Source of the DNA: Leidyana gryllorum EB-2025a
Lineage: Eukaryota; Apicomplexa
Assembly (NCBI GenBank): GCA_048772705.1
Contig: JBLWGC010000174.1
Coordinates: 1 to 64,000 of the forward strand
Direction of reading: 5' to 3'
DNA length: 64,000 bases
Within the stretch, counting starts at the first letter, position 1, and the number at the start of each line of letters is the position of its first letter. The translations under genes and the position numbers were made by a program. The notes beneath the pieces were generated by a model. It was not told where the DNA came from. It did not search any database and saw only the letters and a program-made list of their open reading frames with translations. Of this stretch, positions 6,636 to 13,267 are shown in pieces.

Positions 6636-6724
6636 GCCTAGCCGGTGGTTCAACCCGCTGGGTATAGTCGAGAGACTCGTCTCACTATGTGAAGTATCAC
6701 TCAGTGTCATGAGGTAGGCACACA

Positions 6725-6797
6725 GGGAGGCTGGCCCAGATGATGAAACGGTGGCTTAGTATACGAAAGGTTCTGGGATCGATTCCCAACCTTTCCG
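6725..6797 (+). pseudogene. Ala-derived relic (R-Ala)
   Basis: Same family as 3211. The 5' GGGAGGC and 3' CCTTTCC strands still form six of seven acceptor pairs (with G:T) although the anticodon stem is lost. Confidence 0.6.
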
Positions 6798-6901
6798 AAC
6801 TACAATAGATGGAACCCTCGCCGGAGTTGTCTAGTTGGCCTATCAACGCTGTCTGCCAAAATCGTCAGGTTGAGTAGTAGTTCTCAAACCATCTCTCTAC
6901 T

Positions 6902-6983
6902 TCCGGTGGGACGGAATCGAACCGCCGACTATCTGATGCCACTACTACAGTCAGATGCTCTACCAACTGAGCTACCCCCCCGG
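6902..6983 (-). tRNA. tRNA-Tyr-GTA: tRNA-Tyr (GTA) with 7-nt intron, longer G-run
   Basis: Same as 3386, but the intron reads TAGTGGC (6938-6944) and the 5' acceptor has two extra G residues, so the register is CCGGGGGGG before the D arm. Confidence 0.82.
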
Positions 6984-7064
6984 CCGGCCAACGGCGTCGA
7001 GGTATGCAAGCTCAACCTCAAACCCTGGACGGTGACAGTTTAAGCTCTCAACTACGCCACAGAT

Positions 7065-7135
7065 TTCGGGGTCGTCCGAGGTGCCAGACTCAAGTTCTGG
7101 TAAGACTAGACGATCTGGGATATCGATTCTAGTAG
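7065..7135 (+). pseudogene. mosaic of Leu (CAA) anticodon arm and Ala T-arm scraps
   Basis: It contains the CCAGA-CTCAAGT-TCTGG anticodon arm of Leu(CAA) followed by sequence resembling an inverted Ala T arm. No complete tRNA fold is possible. Confidence 0.4.
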
Positions 7136-7176
7136 CTGGTTGCATCCAATGGCTCACCGAGTGCCAATACAACGGC

Positions 7177-7265
7177 TGACAAGAGTGGGATTCGAACCCA
7201 CGCCCTTTCGGACTGCGGCCTGAACACAGCGCCTTGGACCACTCGGACCACTTGGCCATCTTGCC
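7177..7265 (-). tRNA. tRNA-Leu-CAG: tRNA-Leu (CAG) with 9-nt D-arm duplication
   Basis: The acceptor, CAG anticodon arm and T arm are intact. The D arm contains GAGTGGTCC twice (the first copy as AAGTGGTCC), making the gene 89 nt instead of 80. The D loop would be grossly enlarged. Confidence 0.75.
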
Positions 7266-7359
7266 GAAATGTTGTTGGCTCGCCGCTCCACGCTTTTTCT
7301 ATCCGTGGAATCTCAAAATGGAAGAACTTCTGGGGTTGCAGGCCGGCGTATCCAGAGCG

Positions 7360-7430
7360 TCCGAGATAGTATAGCGCTTAGTATTTCCGCCTATTACGCG
7401 GAAGACCAGGGTGGATTCCCGGTCTCGGAG
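7360..7430 (+). pseudogene. Asp-body pseudogene (ATT)
   Basis: Asp acceptor and anticodon stem remain, but the anticodon (7393-7395) reads ATT, one base is lost and the B box reads GGGTGGATTCC. Confidence 0.65.
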
Positions 7431-7568
7431 CAGTTCCAGCCCCTCACAACTGCTGCAACTCAGATTTTGTCTCAGCTGGTCTGGACTTCATCCGGGATTA
7501 TACGAGTGGGAGCCGCGTATGGTAGCCGACCTTGGAGAGACGTGGCATTCAGTCAACAACGATCAGAC

Positions 7569-7640
7569 GGGCTCTTCTGGGAATCGAACACAGGCCTTCT
7601 TCCACCCGACAGAAGAATCATACCACTAGACCAAACAGCC
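7569..7640 (-). tRNA. tRNA-Pro-CGG: tRNA-Pro (CGG)
   Basis: Loop GTCGGGT gives CGG. The acceptor has one mismatch (AAGAGCC) and the T stem one (CTGTG). It belongs to the Asp/Pro/Phe trio also found at 48436-48854 and inverted at 17026-17443. Confidence 0.82.
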
Positions 7641-7704
7641 GCCTGTCGGTCGTGCAAACCGCTGAGGACACTTGAGATAGTGACACCAAATGTCACAACG
7701 TCGC

Positions 7705-7777
7705 TGCCTCGGCCGTGGATCGAACACGGGACTTCCAGATCTTCAGTCTGGCGCTCTCCCAACTGAGCTACCGAGGC
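7705..7777 (-). tRNA. tRNA-Phe-GAA: tRNA-Phe (GAA)
   Basis: Reference entry for Phe. The acceptor GCCTCGG pairs fully with CCGAGGC and A73 follows. Loop CTGAAGA on a CCAGA/TCTGG stem gives GAA. The A box is TAGCTCAGTTGG and the B box GTTCGATCC. It reads UUC/UUU. Only three Phe genes occur, all in duplicates of this trio. Confidence 0.96.
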
Positions 7778-7865
7778 GGTAGGTAGTCACGGAAGGCGAT
7801 GAAAATAAGCACTTACCGCGGCGGTATGTGGGGCCACTCCTCGCCGCATGGCGAAATCGACAGTA

Positions 7866-7901
7866 GCCAACTTGCCCGAGTGGGGAAGGGGGTGGATTGG
7901 A
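7866..7901 (+). pseudogene. tRNA-Ser 5' fragment
   Basis: The 5' acceptor and D arm of the Ser(NGA) family are followed by unrelated sequence. Confidence 0.5.
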
Positions 7902-7944
7902 ATTCATGCGTAAGTTGGTGTCTGACCCCTCCAATCACATCGCA

Positions 7945-7988
7945 CGACAACTGCTGGATCTGCACCAGCGCGGCCCAGGCCCAGTTGA
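7945..7988 (-). pseudogene. tRNA-Ser 3' fragment
   Basis: 3' acceptor, T arm (B box disrupted, TGCACC) and variable arm of Ser(NGA) without the 5' half. Confidence 0.5.
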
Positions 7989-8051
7989 ATTCTGTGGTGG
8001 AAATGATGCTATTCCCAGCATCAAACCCTCATATGGATCGAGACAGGGAGT

Positions 8052-8123
8052 GCCTTCTTAGCTTAGGGGCAGAGCATTCGCTTAGTAAGCGAAAGGTCGC
8101 CGATTTGATTTCGGCAGAAGGCT
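8052..8123 (+). tRNA. tRNA-Thr-AGT: tRNA-Thr (AGT), weak B box
   Basis: Acceptor and anticodon arm are intact. The T arm reads GATTTGATTTC, several changes from consensus, so promoter strength is doubtful. Confidence 0.78.
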
Positions 8124-8172
8124 TTGGTCACGACCCAATCAATTCTATAACTGTTTCCCTCCTGCGCACACT

Positions 8173-8244
8173 TAGCAGTGCGTCGTTTCGATCGACGAAC
8201 CTTTGGGTTATGAGCCCAACACTCTTCCACTGAGCTACACTGCT
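8173..8244 (-). tRNA. tRNA-iMet-CAT: initiator tRNA-Met (CAT)
   Basis: Reference entry for the initiator. The acceptor AGCAGTG pairs with CACTGCT (A1:T72) and A73 follows. The three initiator G:C pairs GGG/CCC flank the loop CTCATAA, and the T loop starts with A54 (GATCGAAAC). It is paired with Thr; the duplicate is at 49541. Confidence 0.96.
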
Positions 8245-8379
8245 CAGTCTGCAACATGGAAGAGGGAGCCGAAATGCGATTCTTGAGATGTTAATGGCCT
8301 TGAGTGCCGAAGTGGGCCAACGAGGTGGCTGTGTTGGCTGTGAGGGCAACTTGTCCCATCGGGTCAACCGACAACCAAC

Positions 8380-8451
8380 GGGCTGTTCTGGGAATCGAAC
8401 CCAGGACTCCTTCCACGCTAAGGAAGGATCATACCACTAGACCAAACAGCC
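8380..8451 (-). tRNA. Pro-body tRNA with anticodon AGC
   Basis: Acceptor, D arm, T arm and CTTCC/GGAAG anticodon stem are identical to tRNA-Pro(AGG), but the loop reads TTAGCGT, so the anticodon (8417-8419) is AGC, which is Ala. A single G-to-C change explains it. No G3:T70 pair is present (C3:G70). Confidence 0.8.
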
Positions 8452-8505
8452 GACTGGTCGGTGGTGGAAATTGCTGGTAGAGTCGGGAGACTGGTCATAA
8501 TATGT

Positions 8506-8578
8506 CAGCGGCTAGCTCAAATGATATAGCACTCGCTTAAGATGCGAGAGATACTGGGATCAATGCCCAGGTCGTCCA
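8506..8578 (+). pseudogene. Ala-body tRNA with anticodon AAG
   Basis: The anticodon stem CTCGC/GCGAG is intact and the loop TTAAGAT carries AAG (8539-8541), a Leu anticodon. The 5' acceptor is damaged at positions 1 and 2, but G3:T70 remains. The D loop is altered (GATATAG). Confidence 0.65.
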
Positions 8579-8654
8579 AACTTCTAACAGCTGCACCTGC
8601 GGTATTTGAAAACAGAGTCACGACCGAATGGAGTTGATGCCCGATCACATAACA

Positions 8655-8736
8655 CGACAACTGCTGGATTTGAACCAGCGCGGTCCACGCCCAGTGGATT
8701 TCTAGTCTACCCCCTTAACCACTCGGGCAAGTTGCC
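8655..8736 (-). tRNA. tRNA-Ser-AGA: tRNA-Ser (AGA)
   Basis: Loop CTAGAAA gives AGA; reads UCN through inosine. The acceptor is paired as at 377. One anticodon-stem and one variable-arm base differ from the consensus. Confidence 0.88.
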
Positions 8737-8805
8737 ACCTGTTCAACTCGGCATTTTGCGGCCAGTGGCTCCACATACGGTTCAGCAAGTTTGACTAGGA
8801 CTCTC

Positions 8806-8846
8806 CACCATTGAGTCTTGCGCTCTAGCGACGGAGCTGGCGCGGC
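8806..8846 (-). pseudogene. Lys-derived relic (R-Lys)
   Basis: The 5' half of a Lys gene is recognisable (GCGCAAGACT) with 5' GCCGCGC; the 3' half is gone. It sits between Ser and Ile, where this relic recurs throughout the window. Confidence 0.5.
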
Positions 8847-8946
8847 AGGGAAGCTCGGACTTGGTAGCAAGTTCCTTTCGTATTAGTCGCAGAATGTTGT
8901 GGTTTCCTCGTGTGCGGGGCGACTCTTTAGCAGAGATCCCCTCACT

Positions 8947-9020
8947 TGGTCACGCCCGGGCTCGAACCGAGGACCTTGAGCTTATTAGGCTCACGCTCTA
9001 ACCGACTGAGCTACGCGACC
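8947..9020 (-). tRNA. tRNA-Ile-AAT: tRNA-Ile (AAT)
   Basis: Reference entry for Ile(AAT). The 74-nt gene has acceptor GGTCGCG paired with CGTGACC and A73. Loop CTAATAA on a TGAGC/GCTCA stem gives AAT. The B box is GGTTCGAGCCC. It reads AUU/AUC through inosine. Confidence 0.95.
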
Positions 9021-9105
9021 ACTTCTGCAACGACAGATGGCACCGACCCGGATGCTGGATCCCCCAGAGCTGGAATCAAACATCAGAGCCATTTAGACAC
9101 TGGCG

Positions 9106-9161
9106 GACAGCACCCAATTTTCTAAGCAGGAGTCAGACGCGCTACGTTCCGCCATAGGCCC
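9106..9161 (-). pseudogene. tRNA-Trp-derived relic
   Basis: The acceptor GGGCCTA and the D arm match the Trp genes at 12328 and 57108. The anticodon region reads CTCCTGC and the T arm is lost. Copies are at 30748, 41136 and 54419. Confidence 0.6.
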
Positions 9162-9229
9162 AAAAACATCCCCCGCTCCAGACTCATTGCCTTGTGGTCC
9201 AACATCTCCGATCGTTCCAAACCATCTTC

Positions 9230-9301
9230 AGGGCACGCGCGGAGTTAAACCACGGACTTGCTGATCTGCAGTCAGCTGCTCTACCACTGAGCTACGTACC
9301 C
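9230..9301 (-). tRNA. tRNA-Cys-GCA: tRNA-Cys (GCA)
   Basis: Complete Cys gene; the only change is A in the T loop region (GGTTTAACTCC). Confidence 0.93.
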
Positions 9302-9397
9302 ACAAACTACCCGTCATACTCGCTCAACTCGATTCTGTCTTCTCTTCTGAAGCAAAACGGCCGGTATTGTGCACGAGCTTAAACAACAACGAGTTGT

Positions 9398-9468
9398 GCA
9401 TCTGTGGTCTTGTGGTAGAATGTGTCGTTGCCACCGAGACGACCCAGGTTCGATTCCCGACAGACGCA
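9398..9468 (+). tRNA. tRNA-Gly-GCC: tRNA-Gly (GCC)
   Basis: Anticodon GCC. The 3' acceptor CAGACGC gives one mismatch against GCATCTG, and the anticodon stem has TGTCG. Confidence 0.85.
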
Positions 9469-9612
9469 GGAGGCACGCCTCAAACCGCCGTGGCAAATTA
9501 GCAGAGACGCTGACAAGCTTGGTCGGCACGAGGCCGGGGCAGTCTGACACTTGATGTAACAACCCCCTGAGATAGAATCGAATGTGAGTTACGCGGTGGA
9601 ACGGCGGTGATC

Positions 9613-9686
9613 GCTCCCCTAGCTCAGCTGGTTAGAGCATCGGCCTTATGTGCCGAAGGTCGAGGGTTCGATTCCCCCGGGGAGCA
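9613..9686 (+). tRNA. tRNA-Ile-TAT: tRNA-Ile (TAT)
   Basis: Reference entry for Ile(TAT). The acceptor GCTCCCC pairs fully with GGGGAGC and A73 follows. Loop CTTATGT on a TCGGC/GCCGA stem gives TAT. No intron is present. It reads AUA. Other copies are at 30223, 41622 and 53894; the copy at 58745 carries CAT instead. Confidence 0.95.
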
Positions 9687-9773
9687 AATCAACCCAATGA
9701 CAGCCGAACGCGACCGCCGAGTAGTCCAGCATTTGACACCTATGAGTGCCCTAGCCGGGCAGGCCGACCAGGA

Positions 9774-9811
9774 GACTGTTTGGTCTGAAGGTATGATTTT
9801 TCCTCGCTTAA
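9774..9811 (+). pseudogene. tRNA-Pro 5' relic
   Basis: Acceptor and D arm of a Pro gene (GACTGTT, GGTCTGAAGG) run into TTTTTCC and then unrelated sequence. Confidence 0.5.
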
Positions 9812-9827
9812 AAGAACATTGCAACTG

Positions 9828-9851
9828 GGTCTTGTAGCTCAGTTGGCAGAG
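9828..9851 (+). pseudogene. tRNA-Asn 5' fragment of Asn/Ser fusion
   Basis: Acceptor and D arm of Asn end at GCAGAG and join a Ser 5' fragment in the opposite orientation, forming a tail-to-tail fusion of two tRNA 5' halves. Confidence 0.7.
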
Positions 9852-9881
9852 TCTACCCCCTAACCACTCGGGCAAGTTGCC
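9851..9881 (-). pseudogene. tRNA-Ser 5' fragment of Asn/Ser fusion
   Basis: The 5' acceptor, D arm and start of the anticodon stem of Ser(NGA) on the minus strand. The same junction occurs at 30058, 41860, 53729 and 58983. Confidence 0.7.
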
Positions 9882-9947
9882 ACCTGTCCAACTGGGCATC
9901 TTGCGCCCAGTGCCGTCACATACGGTTCAGCAAGCTCGACTCGGACT

Positions 9948-10015
9948 TCTCGCGCTGCCCGAACCTGCGGTCTCCCATCAAAAGTCTTGCGCTCTATCGA
10001 CGGACTTGGGGCGGC
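9948..10015 (-). pseudogene. Lys-derived relic (R-Lys)
   Basis: Full-length alignment to tRNA-Lys is possible, with CAAGACTTTTGA at the anticodon, but neither D stem nor T stem pairs. Confidence 0.55.
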
Positions 10016-10115
10016 GACGAAGCTCGGACTTAGTAACAAATTCCATTCGTATTGATCGTTGAATCTTGGGCCTTCCTCGGGTACAGGGCGAAGCTGTATC
10101 AGAGATGCACTCACT

Positions 10116-10189
10116 TGGTCACGCACGGGCTCCAACCGCGGACTCAGAACTCATTAGGCTCACGCTCTGGCCGCCTGAAATACGCGACC
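10116..10189 (-). pseudogene. tRNA-Ile (AAT)-like relic
   Basis: Acceptor pairing with 5' GGTCGCG and anticodon loop CTAATGA remain; the D arm (TATTTCAGGCGG) and B box are degraded. Family copies are at 17864, 29720, 42125, 53391 and 59236. Confidence 0.6.
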
Positions 10190-10355
10190 GCTTCAGAGTT
10201 GAGGTGAACAGTCACTAGCCAAAGGAGCCGACTGATGTGTTCAGCAAAACCCCATGACTGGGATTGAAGCGGCCGCTCAGACCTTTCTGCACGGAGAAGG
10301 GGCACTACCAATTCGCACGGGATTCCCGATGGAAGGCGTAGCCCGTTCCACTCTC

Positions 10356-10437
10356 GGCAAGGTGGCCGAGTGGTTGAGGCGGCGGCCTGCTAAGCCGTTG
10401 GGTTTCACCCGCGTGAGTTCGAATCTCACCCCTGTCG
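10356..10437 (+). tRNA. tRNA-Ser-GCT: tRNA-Ser (GCT)
   Basis: Reference entry for Ser(GCT). The 82-nt class II gene has acceptor GGCAAGG and 3' CCCTGTC with one mismatch (other copies CCTTGTC) and G73. Loop CTGCTAA on a CGGC/GCCG stem gives GCT. The B box is GTTCGAATC. It reads AGC/AGU. Confidence 0.92.
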
Positions 10438-10561
10438 GTAGCGTTCGGGAAAAAGCGCAACTGCTTTGTCCGACCCAAATCCAAGGCTCTACCCTGCGCG
10501 CTATATACAGGAGCCACTTGAAATATTTCAGAGATCAGTAGAGACCCGTGTTGCGGGAGAC

Positions 10562-10613
10562 CTCGGACACTGCAGTCATAAGCCCAACACTCTCGCACTG
10601 AGTTCCACTACTC
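10562..10613 (-). pseudogene. initiator Met-derived relic
   Basis: The 5' acceptor (AGTAGTG), D arm and GTTGGGCTTATGAC anticodon arm resemble the initiator; the T arm is replaced. Copies are at 29300 and 52970. Confidence 0.5.
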
Positions 10614-10709
10614 CAGCGTCGGATATCATGCAGGAAGCGGAAATGTGGTTCTTGAGATGCGGATCGATTTGACACCTATGAGTGCCGTAGCTGGGCAGGC
10701 CGACCAGGG

Positions 10710-10745
10710 GGCTGTTTGGTCTGAAGGTATGATTTCTCCTCGCTC
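10710..10745 (+). pseudogene. tRNA-Pro 5' relic
   Basis: Acceptor and D arm of Pro with GGTCTGAAGG, then unrelated sequence; same form as 9774. Confidence 0.5.
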
Positions 10746-10763
10746 AAAAGAACATTGCAACTG

Positions 10764-10836
10764 GGTCTTGTAGCTCAGTCGGCAAAGCGTGTAGCTGTTC
10801 ACCACAAAGTCGCAGTTTCGAAGCCTGGCAGTACCG
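10764..10836 (+). pseudogene. tRNA-Asn (GTT)-like, degraded
   Basis: The loop CTGTTCA gives GTT. The B box reads AGTTTCGAAGC, the 3' acceptor is CAGTACC and one anticodon-stem pair is broken. A relative lies at 21152. Confidence 0.65.
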
Positions 10837-10913
10837 GGAGCTGCGATGTCCAACTCTCTCTTAGAGGTCGCAACTCTGTATCTAACCACCGGCAGGTGCC
10901 GGCCTACTGAGTT

Positions 10914-10986
10914 TGGACAACCTGGCTATCGATCCCAGTACCTCTCGCATGCTAAGCGAGCGCTCTACCATTTGAGCTAGTCGCCC
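10914..10986 (-). tRNA. tRNA-Ala-AGC: tRNA-Ala (AGC)
   Basis: Anticodon AGC with G3:T70. The 3' strand reads GTTGTCC and the T stem has one mismatch (ATAGCC). Confidence 0.85.
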
Positions 10987-11073
10987 GTTGTGCGGACCCC
11001 ATCGCATTTGTTGGTTCTCAACATAGGATGACCACTTTTTAAACTGTCTTCAGCGGGTTGCACGAATGACAGG

Positions 11074-11145
11074 CGGCTGTTTGGTCTAGTGGTATGATTC
11101 TTCCGTCGGGTGGAAGAAGTCATGGGTTCCATTCCCAAAACAGCC
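11074..11145 (+). tRNA. tRNA-Pro-CGG: tRNA-Pro (CGG)
   Basis: Acceptor fully paired, loop GTCGGGT, stem CTTCC/GGAAG. The B box reads GGTTCCATTCC, with C for the invariant G57 region, shared with copies at 27642, 28728 and 33805. Confidence 0.83.
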
Positions 11146-11222
11146 CGCTTTGTTGTATCTTGACCCAACCTGCCTGGCAGCATGGTTCTGGGTTCGGGTG
11201 ATTCCTCGGAGAAAGTCGGAGG

Positions 11223-11295
11223 GGGAGTGTAGCGCAGTCGGTAGCGCGTAGGTCTTATAATCCTGAAGTCGAGAGTTCGATCCTCTCCACTCCCA
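11223..11295 (+). tRNA. elongator Met-body tRNA with anticodon TAT
   Basis: The acceptor GGGAGTG pairs fully with CACTCCC, A73, A box TAGCGCAGTCGG and B box GTTCGATCC are identical to elongator tRNA-Met at 19185. The loop reads CTTATAA, so the anticodon (11256-11258) is TAT, Ile for AUA, by one C-to-T change. Confidence 0.88.
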
Positions 11296-11336
11296 CGGTC
11301 GGAATCGAAACCGCCGACAAACTCATCATGCTACCA

Positions 11337-11407
11337 TTTTGCAGTCGGGAATCGCACACAGGTTATCTCGATGGCAGCGGGCGATTCTTCCACTAGACCA
11401 CAGATGC
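11337..11407 (-). pseudogene. Gly (GCC)-derived relic (R-Gly)
   Basis: Acceptor GCATCTG and D arm are recognisable and the loop is CTGCCAT, but the T stem does not pair and the 3' end reads GACTGCAA. It sits beside Met; copies are at 19258, 27381, 28467, 33544 and 52137. Confidence 0.6.
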
Positions 11408-11473
11408 AGAACACGATCTTGTAAATCTTGTACGTGGTGACAGCCATTCCTCTTAAGCCTATCGATGCAACAA

Positions 11474-11545
11474 AGCCTTCTGCCGGAATCGAACCGGCGA
11501 CTTCTCGCTTACGAAGCGAACGCTCTGCCCCTAAGCTAAGAAGGC
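11474..11545 (-). tRNA. tRNA-Thr-CGT: tRNA-Thr (CGT)
   Basis: Reference entry for Thr(CGT). Same body as Thr(AGT) with loop TTCGTAA and a TTCGC/GCGAG stem (T:G). It reads ACG. The spacer to a Gly relic is conserved at 28329 and 33406. Confidence 0.95.
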
Positions 11546-11621
11546 AATGTAATTTGGAGATAACGAAACGATGGCTACTGACGGAGATTAGTGGAGCACT
11601 TTGCTCGAGTACTTCAATGAC

Positions 11622-11694
11622 TTCCACTGCCGGGACTTGAACCCGTATCGTGCGGGTGAGAGCCGCATATCCTAGCCACTTAAACTATAGTGGA
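11622..11694 (-). tRNA. tRNA-Glu-CTC: tRNA-Glu (CTC)
   Basis: Anticodon CTC. The 5' acceptor reads TCCACTA, giving one mismatch next to the D arm; a T-stem base is also changed. Confidence 0.85.
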
Positions 11695-11792
11695 CAAGTA
11701 GTCGAGTTTAGGCTTCGGCCGAGAGCCGAACCGACTCGGAAAGATTCCACCATCAATACGACTGGAATTTGTTACCAAGTCCGAGCTTTCTT

Positions 11793-11860
11793 GCCGCCCC
11801 AACTCCGTCGGTAGAGCGCAAGACTTTTGAAGGGAGAACCGCGGGTTCGGGCGGCGCGAG
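11793..11860 (+). pseudogene. Lys-derived relic (R-Lys)
   Basis: 5' GCCGCCC and GTCGGTAGAGCGCAAGACTT are kept, followed by a degraded 3' half. It lies just upstream of Ser(AGA), as at 49737. Confidence 0.55.
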
Positions 11861-11926
11861 CAGTCCTAGTAAAGCTTGCTGAACCGTATGTGAAGTCACT
11901 GGCCGCAAAATGCCAAGTTCGACAGC

Positions 11927-12008
11927 GGCAACTTGCCCGAGTGGTTAAGGGGGTAGACTAGAAATCTACTGGGCCGGGCCCGCGCTGGTTCAAATCCAGC
12001 AGTTGTCG
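11927..12008 (+). tRNA. tRNA-Ser-AGA: tRNA-Ser (AGA)
   Basis: All arms intact, anticodon AGA. The variable arm has GGGCCGGGCCC instead of GGGCCTGGCCC. The paralogue is at 56717. Confidence 0.94.
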
Positions 12009-12083
12009 TGCGATGTGGTTGGAGGGTTAAACACCAACTCACGCATGAATTTCTGAATGGTGAAAAAACAACCATGTGTCCTC

Positions 12084-12154
12084 TGCATCTGCCGGGAATC
12101 GAACCCCGGTCGTCTCGATGGCAACGAGACATTCTACCACTAGACCACAGATGC
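12084..12154 (-). tRNA. tRNA-Gly-GCC: tRNA-Gly (GCC)
   Basis: Intact, with a fully paired T stem (CCGGG/CCCGG form) and GCC anticodon. It is convergent with Ser(AGA) at 11927. Confidence 0.95.
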
Positions 12155-12234
12155 GTGACACCTTGTTGTTGAAGCTCGTACACGGTAACGGCCGTTTTCT
12201 GAACGAATGGAATGTCCGTGGCGTGTTCAGAGCG

Positions 12235-12307
12235 TCCGAGATAGCATAGTGGTTACTATTTTCGCATGTTACGCCTAAGAAGCGGGCCCGATTGCCGGTA
12301 AATGAGT
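12235..12307 (+). pseudogene. Asp-derived pseudogene
   Basis: Acceptor and D arm of Asp are visible. The anticodon loop reads ATGTTAC and the T arm and 3' acceptor are lost. Copy at 57016. Confidence 0.55.
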
Positions 12308-12327
12308 CTGGAACGGGGGATGGTTTT

Positions 12328-12399
12328 GGGCCTATGGCGCAACGGTAGGGCGTCTGACTCCATATCAGAAGGTTGGGTGTTCGAATCACTCTGGGCTCA
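12328..12399 (+). tRNA. tRNA-Trp-CCA: tRNA-Trp (CCA)
   Basis: Acceptor GGGCCTA pairs with TGGGCTC (one G:T) and A73 follows. Loop CTCCATA gives CCA, with T at position 37 instead of the A/G family base. The D loop has GTAGGGCG. A TTTTT run starts 14 nt downstream, one of the few plausible Pol III terminators here. Confidence 0.9.
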
Positions 12400-12435
12400 A
12401 CCGGACTCTATGTTTTTCCCGTTTGGGGCGCAACC

Positions 12436-12515
12436 TGACAAAAGTGGGATTCGAACCCACAACCTTTCGGACTCCGGTCTGAGCACAGCGCCTCAGACCA
12501 CTCGGTCATCTTGCC
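12436..12515 (-). tRNA. tRNA-Leu-CAG: tRNA-Leu (CAG)
   Basis: Anticodon CAG in loop CTCAGAC with one mismatch in the stem (CTGTG/CGGAG). Acceptor TCTTGCC side is intact; T arm intact. Confidence 0.87.
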
Positions 12516-12609
12516 GGGATGTTGTTGGCTCGCCGCTCCACGCGTTTTCTATCCCTGGAATCTCAAGATGGAAGGACTTTTGGGGTTTCAGGCCGGTGTG
12601 TTCGGAGCG

Positions 12610-12681
12610 TCCGAGATAGTATAGTGGTTAGTATTTCCGCCTGTCACGCGGAAGACCCGTGTTCGATTCCGGGTCTGGGAG
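12610..12681 (+). tRNA. tRNA-Asp-GTC: tRNA-Asp (GTC)
   Basis: Anticodon loop CTGTCAC gives GTC. The T stem (CCGTG/CCGGG) and acceptor (TCTGGGA) each have mismatches. Confidence 0.8.
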
Positions 12682-12736
12682 CACAGTTGATCTCGCTTAA
12701 GATTGTCTTTTTTGGTGCCCGCTGAAAGTTTCGAGC

Positions 12737-12808
12737 TACAGCCACCGAGGATCGAACTCGGGACCTTCGCGTGTTAAGCAGACGTCGTAACCACTAGACC
12801 ATGGCTGC
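12737..12808 (-). tRNA. tRNA-Val-AAC: tRNA-Val (AAC), stem deletion
   Basis: Anticodon AAC in loop TTAACAC. One base is missing from the 3' anticodon stem (GCGA for GCAGA). Confidence 0.75.
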
Positions 12809-12872
12809 ATGGATGGTCCCCGCAGCCCAAGAGAAGTGGCGAAGCTTCAGGGAGTAGTGAGGACCAGTTCAA

Positions 12873-12942
12873 GGGTCGCGCCGGGATCGAACCCAGGTCG
12901 GAAAATCCAAAGTGTCGAGTGCTAACCACCAAGGACGCAACC
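12873..12942 (-). pseudogene. Gln (TTG)-like pseudogene
   Basis: Acceptor and T arm are close to Gln, but the anticodon stem (CGACA/TTTTC) does not pair and the D arm reads TCCTTGGTGG. Copy at 38773. Confidence 0.6.
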
Positions 12943-13099
12943 GGTTCAGCCCATCCCAGAAGAGTCGGACTAGCGCTTCCTCAACTGGACACATGCAACA
13001 CGGGTCTTGTATACAGGCCCCAGCGTAAAGAGTTGGATTCGAGTCGGGCAAAAACCTCAGTTCAATCATTCAACCAGTTGCGCTCTCCCCGAATGCTAC

Positions 13100-13181
13100 C
13101 GCCAAGGGCGAGACTCGAACTCCCGCGGGTGGAACCCAACGGCTTAGCAGGCCGCCGCCTTAACCACTCGGCCACCTTGCC
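13100..13181 (-). tRNA. tRNA-Ser-GCT: tRNA-Ser (GCT)
   Basis: Anticodon GCT. The 3' acceptor CCTTGGC and T stem GGGAG/CTCGC carry small changes; otherwise complete. Confidence 0.85.
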
Positions 13182-13267
13182 GACGACATCTCTTACTCGC
13201 TGGCACTTTTTCACAACGGTTTGGGGTCCTAGTCAAGCTTGCTGAACCGTATGTGACATCACTGGCC

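Larger units (their letters stand above)
8655..11700. repeat. inverted duplication, arm 1
   Basis: Ser(AGA) to Glu(CTC). Coordinates add to 39909 with arm 2 over the outer half (8655+31254, 9613+30296), drifting to 39874 further in. Confidence 0.9.

Noticed and set aside
12235-12307. Asp-like unit with a GTT triplet as an Asn-shifted tRNA
   Set aside because: The T arm and 3' acceptor are lost and the copy at 57016 shows GTC, so it is a decayed Asp gene.
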